DNA of 64,000 bases from Clostridiales bacterium. GTDB taxonomy: Bacteria; Bacillota; Clostridia; Lachnospirales; Lachnospiraceae. Shown piece after piece: positions 32,888-41,649 of this stretch (position 1 is the stretch's first letter; every line of letters starts with the position of its first letter). The position numbers and the translations under genes were made by a program. A model generated the notes under the pieces. It searched no databases and was not told where the DNA came from. It saw only the letters and a program-made list of their open reading frames with translations. Location: NCBI GenBank assembly GCA_018374355.1, contig JAHAFI010000014.1, positions 1-64,000 on the forward strand. The letters are read 5' to 3'.

Positions 32888-34735
32888 ATGGTGCCTTTGG
32901 AAAATCTTACGAGAGAATCCATACTTTCCGATGAAGTATTTACAGAAGTATTCGAACAGGAAGACCTGATCTACAGGGAAAGGCTCCTGATATCACTGAA
33001 GGACAGGGCGAAGGAGCTTGGAGTAAAAACACAGTTCGATGCGATGGAAAGAGTGTTTAAGGCAGTGCTGAAAACAACTCTGCAGAAAACAAGAAAAAAA
33101 GCAATGATTGATAACTGGACAAATTTTAGCGGAGATTATGACAATATGAAATGCGGTTCATGGCTTGCTTCGGATGATGGAATTTATACGTTTAATAAAG
33201 ACTATGATAACGAGGTTATTGTATGCTACCATCCGATACTGCCGATAAAGCGGCTGCAGAATATGCAGACCGGAGAGGAACGCTTAAAGATTGCGTTTAA
33301 AAGGAACCATGTCTGGAAGGAAATAATCGTAAACAAGGATTTAGTTTCTTCTGCTTCAAAGATTGTTGCCCTTTCAAAGCTGGGAGTAGCAGTCACAAGC
33401 GAAAATGCGAAGCTTCTGGTCAAGTATCTTTCTGATGTGGAAAATCTGAATGATGACTGTATTCCGGTACAAAAGTCAACTGCAAAGCTTGGGTGGATTG
33501 ACGGCACGTTTGTCCCGTATGACGATGATGTTATTTTTGACGGGGACGTAAGTTTCCGCTATGTGTATGAAAGTATTAAGTCCTGCGGCGGAGAAAAAGA
33601 GTGGATGGATTACGTGAAAAAATTAAGGAAGACGAACCGGATAGAAATACTTCTGTCCCTGTCAGTTTCATTTGCCAGTGTATTGATCGGCCTGCTGGAT
33701 ATGCAGCCTTTTATATTTGACCTGTGGGGAGAAACAGGATATGGAAAATCAGTATCCATGATGCTTGCTGCATCCGTATGGGGAAATCCCGGTGAGAATC
33801 AGTTCATCGGGGACTTTAAATCAACGGATGTCCAGCTGGAAGTACGGGCAGATATGCTGAATCATCTTCCTGTATTATTAGACGATTCCAGCAAAGTGAA
33901 CGATAAACTCCGTGATAATTTCGAGGGATTTGTGTATTCCATGTGTTCCGGAAAAGGAAAAAGCCGTTCCACCAAAGACCTGGGGATCCGGCGGGAAAAC
34001 ACGTGGAAAAATATCATCATGACTAATGGGGAACACCCGCTGGAATCTTATGTATATCAAGGGGGTGCAATTAACAGGATTCTGGAAATCGAATGCAAAA
34101 GGACGGTTTATGATGACGTTGCAGAAACCATAGGTTTCCTGCTGAAAAATTACGGTTTTGCAGGACGCAGATTCATAAAAATAGTAAAGGCTATGGGAGT
34201 GGAAGCTGTCCGAGAAATAAGGGACGATATACAGTCCCGGATCTTTGAAGACGGAAAACCCCAGAAACAGGGAGTTGCATTATCCATCCTTCTGACAGCA
34301 GACAGGATTATTGCTGATTTTCTGTTCAAGGATGGAATCTATATACCTATTGAGGAAGCTATGGAAATGCTGACGGATGAAAGTGAGCTGTCTGAGAATG
34401 AAAGATGTTATCAGTACCTGCTGGATAAAGTTTCGATGAATCCTCAGCGGTTCGATTTGGATTCCAATGTGGAAAAATGGGGTGTAATAGACAAAGGATA
34501 TGCAATTTTTTATGTCCAGGCATTTAAAGATTTGTGTAAAGCGGGGAATTTTTCCGCAAAATCATTTTTCCCATGGGCTGACCGGAAAGAATTGATACAG
34601 ACTCAGAATGGAAAACCGAGTAAAGTGAAAAAGATCGAAGGGCATTCCTGCAAATGTATCTTCCTGAAGCTGAGGGAAGAAGGACCGATGGAGGGATTTG
34701 AAGATGTGGATCAGGGCAAGCTTCCGTTTATGTAA
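32888..34735 (+). CDS. DUF927 replicative helicase-like ATPase
   Basis: About 615 residues from the ATG at 32888 (a GTG at 32879 overlaps the previous stop). The DUF927 region (about 80-420) contains Walker A GETGYGKS (281-288) and a Walker B-like LPVLLDDSSK. Gly/Ser-rich KGKSRSTKDLGIRR and FFxW-like segments follow. DUF927 proteins replace VirE/D5-type helicases in phages and plasmids; with the CHC2 finger upstream it probably forms the replisome loader/helicase. The C-terminus (about 490-615) is winged-helix-like. An origin-like repeat cluster follows. Confidence 0.87.
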   Translation: MVPLENLTRESILSDEVFTEVFEQEDLIYRERLLISLKDRAKELGVKTQFDAMERVFKAVLKTTLQKTRKKAMIDNWTNFSGDYDNMKCGSWLASDDGIYTFNKDYDNEVIVCYHPILPIKRLQNMQTGEERLKIAFKRNHVWKEIIVNKDLVSSASKIVALSKLGVAVTSENAKLLVKYLSDVENLNDDCIPVQKSTAKLGWIDGTFVPYDDDVIFDGDVSFRYVYESIKSCGGEKEWMDYVKKLRKTNRIEILLSLSVSFASVLIGLLDMQPFIFDLWGETGYGKSVSMMLAASVWGNPGENQFIGDFKSTDVQLEVRADMLNHLPVLLDDSSKVNDKLRDNFEGFVYSMCSGKGKSRSTKDLGIRRENTWKNIIMTNGEHPLESYVYQGGAINRILEIECKRTVYDDVAETIGFLLKNYGFAGRRFIKIVKAMGVEAVREIRDDIQSRIFEDGKPQKQGVALSILLTADRIIADFLFKDGIYIPIEEAMEMLTDESELSENERCYQYLLDKVSMNPQRFDLDSNVEKWGVIDKGYAIFYVQAFKDLCKAGNFSAKSFFPWADRKELIQTQNGKPSKVKKIEGHSCKCIFLKLREEGPMEGFEDVDQGKLPFM

Positions 34736-34740
34736 GAGAA

Positions 34741-34961
34741 GGTTACCAAGTTACCCGGTTACCGGATAATTTGTATTATATATAGAATAAAAAATATGAA
34801 ATGTTTTATTTTTAAAAATTTCCATATAGGAAAAAATGGTGGTAACCCGGTAACCGGAGATAAAAAATGGCGCTAATGCCTGATTTTAAAGGCTTTTCTG
34901 GTTACTACTAAAAAGTAACTTTCGGTAACTAAACACGAACAATCGTAACTTATGGAGTAAC
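34741..34961. other. Candidate phage replication origin (GTAAC/GTTAC cluster around an AT-rich core)
   Basis: Ten GTTAC/GTAAC pentamers lie at 34742, 34750, 34758, 34842, 34850, 34901, 34915, 34925, 34945 and 34957. The first group (CCGGTTACCGG) and second group (CCGGTAACCGG) are 11-nt inverted copies that flank about 75 nt of almost pure A/T. It follows directly on the helicase gene and contains no ORF. Confidence 0.5.
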
Positions 34962-34962
34962 T

Positions 34963-35184
34963 ATGGATAATAACACATTAAAACAATACTTTGAAATGTT
35001 CACAGCAGCATGGAAAATGTTCCGGGCGTTTAAGGAGTTACGGACAGATGAAGACCGGGAAAGACTGAAATGTGCTGCGGAACAGATTTACCAGAAATAC
35101 CCGGAAAAGATCATGAGGAACCTGATCTGGGTGATATTCGATGAACTGGACAGGCTTGCAGGAGTAAAGAACAATGGCAAATAG
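34963..35184 (+). CDS. Small phage protein, unknown
   Basis: 73 residues, helical (FEMFTAAWKMFRAFKELRTDED). The last GTAAC motif lies directly before its ATG. The Shine-Dalgarno TATGGAG is weak. No recognised family. Confidence 0.6.
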   Translation: MDNNTLKQYFEMFTAAWKMFRAFKELRTDEDRERLKCAAEQIYQKYPEKIMRNLIWVIFDELDRLAGVKNNGK

Positions 35185-35333
35185 AAAAAAAAGAAGAGAA
35201 ACCGGAAACACATATCTGCTATCTGTGCAATAGAGAGATAGACCCGGGAGAGAAGTTTGAATTCATTCAGACAAAGAGAAAAAGTAAGTTATACATCCAT
35301 GCAGGGTGTATGGGGAAATTCAGGAGGAAATAA
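35174..35333 (+). pseudogene. Small zinc-binding phage protein interrupted by an A8 frameshift
   Basis: ATG at 35174 inside the end of the previous gene. The frame is lost at A8 (35185-35192). With A7 it reads MANRKKEEKPETHICYLCNR then EIDPGEKFEFIQTKRKSK and IHAGCMGKFRRK, 52 residues, with a CYLC...HAGC zinc site typical of tiny phage zinc proteins. The next gene's AGGAGG is its last codons. Confidence 0.7.
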
Positions 35334-35334
35334 A

Positions 35335-35928
35335 TTGGAACCAGTAAAAGTAAAAATAGATCATGAAAAGCTGATAGAAGCTCTAAGAGAACAGCAGAAA
35401 ACGCAGATACAGTTAAGTAATGAGCTTGGGATGTCAGACCAATATCTGGCCACAAGGCATAAACGCGGAGACGAATACCCTGTATCCATGGAAATGGCGA
35501 TATGCCACCTGCTGGGGAAGGAGAAAGGGTATTTTATCCGGGAAGAGAAAGTTGAAACGGATCAGGAAGCACGGAACCCGAAGATATTGGAAAATATCTA
35601 CCGGGAAAACCGGAGACAGATGGAGCTGCTTGAAAATATCGGGGAGAAGCTGGAAGACCTTTTCCGGAAAGTCAATGCGAATACGGTGCAGTTGGAAAAG
35701 ATCAAAGAGAGCGTCGGACAGATGGCGAAAACAGATCTGGACATAGCGGTTGAGTTTCTGCGCAAAATGTTGTCTGGTGGCCGGGTGGACGGAGGCAGCA
35801 TACTCATGGAGGCGGAAAACGCAGGCATCAAGCGCAGTGACCTGATGAAAGCGAAGAAGGAACTGAATGTGCAGGTGGAAGTATCTTACGGGAAGAACCA
35901 GAAGAACTGGTGGTATATGAAGTATTAA
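35335..35928 (+). CDS. Phage regulator/replication accessory protein with N-terminal HTH
   Basis: 197 residues from TTG at 35335, 7 nt after AGGAGG. N-terminal XRE-like segment (IDHEKLIEALREQQKTQIQL, then SNELGMSDQYLATRHKRG), a helical coiled-coil middle (about 80-135) and a C-terminal winged-helix: DIAVEFLRKMLSGGRVDGGS with AGIKRSDLMKAKKEL. That last domain resembles those at the ends of phage primases. Function inferred only. Confidence 0.6.
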   Translation: MEPVKVKIDHEKLIEALREQQKTQIQLSNELGMSDQYLATRHKRGDEYPVSMEMAICHLLGKEKGYFIREEKVETDQEARNPKILENIYRENRRQMELLENIGEKLEDLFRKVNANTVQLEKIKESVGQMAKTDLDIAVEFLRKMLSGGRVDGGSILMEAENAGIKRSDLMKAKKELNVQVEVSYGKNQKNWWYMKY

Positions 35929-35940
35929 AGGAGGAACATC

Positions 35941-36069
35941 ATGATCGAGATTGTAGGACAGCCTAGGGAAGCTACGGATGAGGAAATAAAGGAGCTGGGT
36001 GAAGATACCCAGCAGGAACAGACAGACTGGCGGGAAGCGGTGATGAGGACGTTTCTGGCGGGGCATTAA
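35941..36069 (+). CDS. Very small phage protein (42 residues), unknown
   Basis: ATG after GGAGGAACATC. Acidic, ends WREAVMRTFLAGH. Supported by the good ribosome binding site and exact fit between flanking genes. Confidence 0.5.
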   Translation: MIEIVGQPREATDEEIKELGEDTQQEQTDWREAVMRTFLAGH

Positions 36070-36083
36070 AAGGGGGGGGAGAA

Positions 36084-36566
36084 ATGAGAGAAATACTTTT
36101 TAAAGCAAAGCATAAGAGTTGGGAAGGAATGCTAAAAAGAGATTGGTGGGTAGAAGGGTATCCGGTTAGAATTCAGTCATGTGCAAGTAAAGATGAGTAC
36201 GATTATAGAATTGTACCGGACTACGCAAGGGCATTATACACTACCGGAATCGACACTAAAACCCTCTGCCGGTACACCGGATTGAAAGATAAAGACGGGA
36301 AGCGGATATGGGAGAATGACATAACAAAGCTATTATTGGATGGCGGAGAAGCAAGATATTTCAAAGTTTCCTTTAAAAAAGTAATCAGAAAAGTTGTGAG
36401 TTATCCCGATTTTTGCGAACCGGTTGCAAAAGTAGAGTTAAATGCAGTCTGCTTTGAGTGGGATGGCTATGAGTTATTCCCTTGCGTGGATGAAAAAGGT
36501 GTATCTGATGTGGCAAAGATGGAAGTTGTCGGCAATATCTTTGACAATCCAGAATTATTGAAATAA
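36084..36566 (+). CDS. YopX family protein
   Basis: 160 residues, the usual size. YopX landmarks are the REILFKAKHKSWEGM start, RYTGLKDKDGKRIWENDI in the middle and the VVGNIFDNPELL end. Named after the SPbeta gene yopX; function unknown. The G8 run in its ribosome binding site is notable because nearby homopolymers carry frameshifts. Confidence 0.92.
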   Translation: MREILFKAKHKSWEGMLKRDWWVEGYPVRIQSCASKDEYDYRIVPDYARALYTTGIDTKTLCRYTGLKDKDGKRIWENDITKLLLDGGEARYFKVSFKKVIRKVVSYPDFCEPVAKVELNAVCFEWDGYELFPCVDEKGVSDVAKMEVVGNIFDNPELLK

Positions 36567-36621
36567 CAAGAAAGGAGCCAGCCTCCGGCCGGGGCAAGGG
36601 TATACCGGGCTTCTTAGGAAA

Positions 36622-37989
36622 ATGGATTATTTAGAGTTTTTGAACAATAAGAAATTTATATTGGAGAGCAGTGGATTTGACATTGATAAAGCAGAATTAA
36701 ATCCAAAACTGTTTGAGTATGAAAAAGATATTGTGCGTTGGGCACTTGCGAAAGGCAGGGCTGCTATATTCGCTGACTGTGGCCTTGGAAAAACAGCTAT
36801 GCAGCTTGAGTGGGCGCATCAGGTAGCACTTCATACTGGTGGGAAGGTGCTTATCCTGGCACCGCTGGCAGTAGCACATCAGACTGCAAAAGAGGGTGAA
36901 AAATTCAGAATAAAAGCAGTTGTTGCGGAATGTCAGTCCGGGACGGATGTTATAAGCATTACAAATTATGAAAAGATGGATAGATTTGTAGCAAATGAAT
37001 TTACAGGGATTGTACTTGATGAAAGCAGCATCCTGAAATCCTTTACTGGAAAAGTGAGAACATCAATCATAGAAAACTTTGCGAGGGTTCCATATAAATT
37101 GGCATGTACGGCTACTCCGTCGCCGAATGATTATATGGAGCTTGGAAATCACAGTGAACTTCTTGGAGTTATGACACGCTCAGAAATGCTTGCGATGTTC
37201 TTTGTACATGACGGAGGGGAAACATCAAAGTGGAGGCTGAAAGGCCATGCAGAAAACATATTCTGGCAGTGGATGGCAACCTGGAGTGTGTTTATTGGAA
37301 ATCCAGCAGACCTGGGATACAAGATAGATGGCTTTGCTCTTCCAAAACTGAATATGCAGCAGATTATTGTAGATGGACAGTCTCCGGTGACGGATACGCT
37401 CACACTTACGGAGCGCAGACAGGCCAGAAAGAACAGCTTAGAGGAACGATGCAAGGCGGCAGCTGCACTTGTAAATAATTCAGATGAGCAGTGGCTTGTA
37501 TGGTGTGATCTGAATGACGAGAGCGCGAAGCTCCATGAACTTATTAATGTCTCTGTAGAGGTAAAAGGCTCCGATAAGCCTAAACATAAGCGGGATTCCA
37601 TGATTGGTTTTTCAAATGATGAAATCAAATGCCTAGTGACAAAGCCGAAGATAGCCGGGTTTGGAATGAACTGGCAGAACTGCCATAATATGATTTTCGT
37701 AGGGCTTTCCGATAGCTATGAAGCATTTTATCAGGCGGTACGGCGATGCTGGCGGTTCGGACAAGAATCGGAAGTAAACGTATATATCATCATTTCATCG
37801 AAAGAAGGCTGCGTACTGGATAATATCGAACAGAAGCAGAAAAAGGATGAAAAGATGAAATCACAGATGATAGAGCTTACGAAAGAAATAACCAAGAAAG
37901 AGCTGCAGCACACCTGCCGGATTAGTACGCCATACAATCCCACTGTAGAAATGGAGCTGCCGGAATGGAAGGAGTTTAAAACAGCATGA
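36622..37989 (+). CDS. DEAD/SNF2-like helicase
   Basis: 455 residues. Superfamily 2 motifs: Walker A CGLGKT (K57), motif II LDESS (133-137), motif III ACTATPSPND, and a second RecA domain with IAGFGMNWQNC and motif VI VRRCWRFGQ, which is SNF2-like. Short for a SNF2 enzyme, with no nuclease or HNH domain. The stop overlaps the ATG of the N-methyltransferase (ATGA), so they are coupled. Likely acts on DNA together with the two methyltransferases; the function of the set is unproven. Confidence 0.88.
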   Translation: MDYLEFLNNKKFILESSGFDIDKAELNPKLFEYEKDIVRWALAKGRAAIFADCGLGKTAMQLEWAHQVALHTGGKVLILAPLAVAHQTAKEGEKFRIKAVVAECQSGTDVISITNYEKMDRFVANEFTGIVLDESSILKSFTGKVRTSIIENFARVPYKLACTATPSPNDYMELGNHSELLGVMTRSEMLAMFFVHDGGETSKWRLKGHAENIFWQWMATWSVFIGNPADLGYKIDGFALPKLNMQQIIVDGQSPVTDTLTLTERRQARKNSLEERCKAAAALVNNSDEQWLVWCDLNDESAKLHELINVSVEVKGSDKPKHKRDSMIGFSNDEIKCLVTKPKIAGFGMNWQNCHNMIFVGLSDSYEAFYQAVRRCWRFGQESEVNVYIIISSKEGCVLDNIEQKQKKDEKMKSQMIELTKEITKKELQHTCRISTPYNPTVEMELPEWKEFKTA

Positions 37990-38897
37990 AGATATTAGGA
38001 CAGGTAGTAACTGAAAAATTTTCTATATACAATGGGGACTCTTGCGAAGTAATCAAAGAAATACCGGATAACAGCATTCATTACACTATTTTTTCTCCGC
38101 CATTTGCAAGCCTTTATACATATTCCAATTCAGACCGTGACATGGGAAATAGCCGCGGAGATGACGAATTTTACCAGCATTTCAAATTTCTTGCAGGAGA
38201 ATTATACCGTGTAACAATGCCGGGAAGACTGCTTAGTTTTCACTGTATGGATTTGCCTTTGATGAAGGAAAGAGACGGCGTGATTGGACTTAAGGATTTC
38301 CCTGCAATTATCCGGCAGGTATTCGAAGACTGTGGGTTTATCTACCATTCAAGAGTAACTATCTGGAAGAATCCAGTAACGGAAATGCAGAGAACAAAGG
38401 CTCTTGGACTGTTATGGAAACAGATTAAAAAAGATAGTTCCATGAACCGCCAGGGAATACCGGACTACATTATCACAATGAGAAAGCCCGGAGAAAACCA
38501 GGAGAGAATCACACATACAGATGAGACATTTCCTTGTGATGTGTGGCAGAAATACGCGAGCCCTGTATGGATGGATATCAAACAATCGGATACCCTGCAA
38601 AGAAAATCAGCCAGAGATGAGAAAGATGAACGGCATATATGTCCGTTGCAGTTGGAAGTAATCCAGAGATGCGTGGAGTTGTGGACGAATCCCGGGGATA
38701 TTGTACTTGACCCGTTTGCAGGAATTGGCAGCAGTCCATATGTAGCAGTAAAACTCGGACGAAGGGGAATGGGAATAGAACTGAAAGAGAGTTATTATCG
38801 GCAGGCGGTAAATAATCTTGAAGCGGCAGCAGGAAATATAAATGAATGTGATGTAGTCGGCCAGATGAGTATTTTTGATATGGAGGCGATGCCGTGA
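37986..38897 (+). CDS. Site-specific DNA methyltransferase (N6-adenine or N4-cytosine)
   Basis: 303 residues. Catalytic motif IV is SPPF (37-40), near the N-terminus, and the AdoMet motif I DPFAGIGSS is at 242-250, the beta-class order. SPPF favours N4-cytosine, but N6-adenine is possible. Between them lies the recognition region. It overlaps both neighbours by 4 nt. No restriction endonuclease is adjacent, so it is probably an orphan phage methylase. Confidence 0.9.
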   Translation: MKILGQVVTEKFSIYNGDSCEVIKEIPDNSIHYTIFSPPFASLYTYSNSDRDMGNSRGDDEFYQHFKFLAGELYRVTMPGRLLSFHCMDLPLMKERDGVIGLKDFPAIIRQVFEDCGFIYHSRVTIWKNPVTEMQRTKALGLLWKQIKKDSSMNRQGIPDYIITMRKPGENQERITHTDETFPCDVWQKYASPVWMDIKQSDTLQRKSARDEKDERHICPLQLEVIQRCVELWTNPGDIVLDPFAGIGSSPYVAVKLGRRGMGIELKESYYRQAVNNLEAAAGNINECDVVGQMSIFDMEAMP

Positions 38898-40519
38898 GAT
38901 ATTTAATAATTGACGCTTTTGCCGGTGGCGGCGGGGCAAGCGTAGGAATAGAAATGGCTCTGGGACGTCCAGTTGATATTGCAATCAACCATGATTCCCA
39001 GGCTATCCGAATGCACCAGACAAACCATCCGGGAACCCTGCACCTTACAGAAGACATTTTTAAAGTAGACCTGCAGAAATATGTTGGTGGCCGCCATGTA
39101 GCCCTGATGTGGGCTTCCCCGGACTGTACCAGTCACAGCAAAGCCAAAGGAGGACAGCCCCGGAAACAGGGGTTACGAATCCTCCCATGGGCGGTGTACA
39201 AGCACGCTAAAAAGATTCTGCCGGATGTCATCATTATGGAGAACGTTGAGGAAATCCAGCAGTGGGGACCATTGGATGAAAAAGGCAAGCCAATACCGGA
39301 GAGAAAAGGAGAGGAGTATCAACGATTCATCAGTAAGATGGAAAGCCTTGGATATGAATTTGATTCCCGTGAACTGGTGGCAGCAGATTACGGCGCGCCC
39401 ACAACCCGTAAGCGCTGGTACGCAGTGTTCCGACGGGACGGAAAACCAATTGTCTGGCCAGCACCAACCCACAGCAAGACGGGCGGTGACGAAAAACAGA
39501 AATGGGAGCCGGTATCAAGTGTTCTGGATTTCACAGATCTGGGTAATTCCATTTTCGGCCGGAAGAAACCGCTGGCAGAGAATACCATGCGTCGGATCGC
39601 CAGGGGATTGGAGAAATTTGTATTCAATAATCCAGAGCCATTCATTATGCAGATAGGACAGACGGGATTCACAGGCGACAGGAACAGAGAAATACACAGC
39701 CCATTGTCAACAATTGTTACAAAAAATGAACATTGCCTTATTTCGCCGGTAATTGCTCCATATATGCTCAGAAATAACCACGGGGCACCAGGAAGTGATG
39801 TCAAAGACCCGATACTAACTATCACGACAGGAGGACATCACGGGATGCTCTCACCCTTGCTGATCCAGTATCACTCCGAAACCACCAGAAACGGAGTAAG
39901 AGGTCAATCGGTCGGAGAACCAATCCAGACCATAGACACCAGCAACCGCTACGGTCTTGTGAGTGCTTTCCTCACAAAGTTTTATAAATCCGGTACCGGA
40001 CAGAGCATGGATGAACCCTTACATACTATCACCACATCACCGGGACACTTCGGGCAGGTATCCATCTATGCGGTGGATTGGAAGTATCTACAGGAAGCAG
40101 GAGTGGATGAAGAAACCGCCCAGAAAGCCACATGGGTAAGTCAGTTTATTATGGAATACTACGGGTCAGGTACGGGGCAGCAGGTGACAGAACCCTTACA
40201 TACTATCGTCACTAAAGACAGATTCGCTCTGATAACCATTCTGGGAAATCAGTACGCTATCCTGGATATCTTCCTACGGATGCTGACACCAGAAGAATTA
40301 AAGCTGGCACAGGGATTCCCGAAAGACTACATCATAGATCGAGATTACAACTGGAAGAAATATCCTATTTGCGAGCAGGTAAAGCGGATTGGGAACAGTG
40401 TGGTGCCGATTATGGCGGAAGCTTTGGTAAAGGCAAATTGTCCATATCTGAAAGTAGGGGAACGCCAGCCAGCACCGATGATCTATATGAAAAAGAATGG
40501 TCAGGTGGCGTTTGGATGA
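38894..40519 (+). CDS. DNA (cytosine-5-)methyltransferase with internal repeats
   Basis: 541 residues, GTG start overlapping the previous stop. Motif I is DAFAGGGGASVG (7-18); the catalytic Cys78 is in SPDCTSHSKA instead of the common PPCQ; ENVEE is motif VI, GAPTTRKRWYAVF motif VIII and GNSVVPIMAEAL the end motif. Between about 265 and 445, where target recognition lies, a motif E/D-P-L/I-x-T-I-x-T recurs five times (near 269, 305, 342, 374 and 433). No endonuclease partner is nearby. Confidence 0.92.
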   Translation: MRYLIIDAFAGGGGASVGIEMALGRPVDIAINHDSQAIRMHQTNHPGTLHLTEDIFKVDLQKYVGGRHVALMWASPDCTSHSKAKGGQPRKQGLRILPWAVYKHAKKILPDVIIMENVEEIQQWGPLDEKGKPIPERKGEEYQRFISKMESLGYEFDSRELVAADYGAPTTRKRWYAVFRRDGKPIVWPAPTHSKTGGDEKQKWEPVSSVLDFTDLGNSIFGRKKPLAENTMRRIARGLEKFVFNNPEPFIMQIGQTGFTGDRNREIHSPLSTIVTKNEHCLISPVIAPYMLRNNHGAPGSDVKDPILTITTGGHHGMLSPLLIQYHSETTRNGVRGQSVGEPIQTIDTSNRYGLVSAFLTKFYKSGTGQSMDEPLHTITTSPGHFGQVSIYAVDWKYLQEAGVDEETAQKATWVSQFIMEYYGSGTGQQVTEPLHTIVTKDRFALITILGNQYAILDIFLRMLTPEELKLAQGFPKDYIIDRDYNWKKYPICEQVKRIGNSVVPIMAEALVKANCPYLKVGERQPAPMIYMKKNGQVAFG

Positions 40520-40537
40520 GAAGGAGGTACAGAGAAA

Positions 40538-40990
40538 ATGAGCAGATTAACAGAAAATCATGAACATGAAAAATGGTGTTTGAGAGGTTTAAATTGGTTT
40601 GAACTGAATGAAGGCAGACTGTCAGTTAAATCAATACAGCTTATCTACGGGGCATTATGCAAATTGAGGGATTATGAGAATACAGGCATGACCCCTGAAG
40701 AAATTATCAGTCTGAACGAGTTTGAGAACAGCAACGGCGAAAATCTGCAGAAAGAGATAGCAAAGCACAGATGGAACCCAGTGGAAGAACGGCTGCCAGC
40801 CGATAGCAGGTACATATTGCTGTCATTTGAGAATTTCTCCCTTCCGCTGGTCGGACGGTATGAAGACGGTGCATTCTATATCGGAGACTGTGATGAGGGA
40901 GACACCTGCGTAGCGAATGAACTATTTGTGAATGCTTGGATGGAGCTGCCGAAAGCATATAGGCCGGATAAGGGAGGAAATGCAGAATGA
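40538..40990 (+). CDS. DUF551-containing phage protein
   Basis: 150 residues. The N-terminal half has the common phage MTPEEIISLNEFE segment; the C-terminal half is DUF551: WNPVEERLPADSRYILLSFE then VGRYEDGAFYIGD and VNAWMELPKAYRP. Function unknown. Overlaps the next gene by 4 nt. Confidence 0.85.
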   Translation: MSRLTENHEHEKWCLRGLNWFELNEGRLSVKSIQLIYGALCKLRDYENTGMTPEEIISLNEFENSNGENLQKEIAKHRWNPVEERLPADSRYILLSFENFSLPLVGRYEDGAFYIGDCDEGDTCVANELFVNAWMELPKAYRPDKGGNAE

Positions 40991-41208
40991 CCAGACCTAA
41001 ATACGAAACCTGCAGATACGTGGAAACGGTCGGACAGATCGCAGTATATGTAAAACCCGGCTGTCCACGGTCGAATCTGATAAAAGGACATTTCGTAACT
41101 TCGAAACGCAGATGTGAGGACTGTAGAAGTTACAGAAAACGTGTGGCAACAGTAAATCCAGATTTTGAAAAAGCAGTAGAGGAGATGGTGAGAAATGGAA
41201 AGAATTAA
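40987..41208 (+). CDS. Small cysteine-containing phage protein
   Basis: 73 residues with C9, C27 and a CEDC pair (43-46), perhaps a zinc site. No family recognised. Overlaps neighbours by 4 and 14 nt. Confidence 0.6.
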   Translation: MTRPKYETCRYVETVGQIAVYVKPGCPRSNLIKGHFVTSKRRCEDCRSYRKRVATVNPDFEKAVEEMVRNGKN

Positions 41209-41422
41209 ATTATTCCCAGCACCACACATTGAGCTGAGAGTGTCTGTAAGCGATGAAATGATCGCAGACTACAAAGAGTGTGCGAAAATGGCGGAGCAGA
41301 TAGGGGTTGACGGGAAAGATTGTGATACTTGTAGCTGGAACGATGCGAAAATTGGCATTGCACATATATGCGGAATGAAAGAATTGGAGCGGATTTTAAA
41401 GGACGGGGAATGTGACCGATGA
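41195..41422 (+). CDS. Small phage protein with C-x-x-C pair
   Basis: 75 residues; DCDTCSWNDAKIGIAHICGMKE suggests a small zinc or disulfide site. No family recognised. Part of the tightly overlapping late-early cluster. Confidence 0.6.
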   Translation: MERIKLFPAPHIELRVSVSDEMIADYKECAKMAEQIGVDGKDCDTCSWNDAKIGIAHICGMKELERILKDGECDR

Positions 41423-41643
41423 CAGCACTGGAGTACTTCGAAAGGAGAAAGGCTATGAAGAATGGCGAGGGATATCCAGATCCGACACCGGGCGAGGCAA
41501 TCAGCCGACTGCCGCATCTTCCGGACAAGATCTGGGAGCCGATCAAGCTGGTCAGGGACACTCTTCGGCTGATTAAGCTGGATTTGGTGGAGATAACGAT
41601 GGAGGACCGGAAGACGAGGAAAAGGTATACGTGGAGGAGGTAG
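41419..41643 (+). CDS. Small phage protein, unknown
   Basis: 74 residues, basic C-terminus. Overlaps the preceding gene by 4 nt. No motif recognised. Confidence 0.55.
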   Translation: MTALEYFERRKAMKNGEGYPDPTPGEAISRLPHLPDKIWEPIKLVRDTLRLIKLDLVEITMEDRKTRKRYTWRR

Positions 41644-41649
41644 AGAAAC

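Noticed and set aside
36622..40519. Complete DISARM or restriction-modification system
   Set aside because: Helicase and methylases are present but no drmA/B/C-like genes and no endonuclease.
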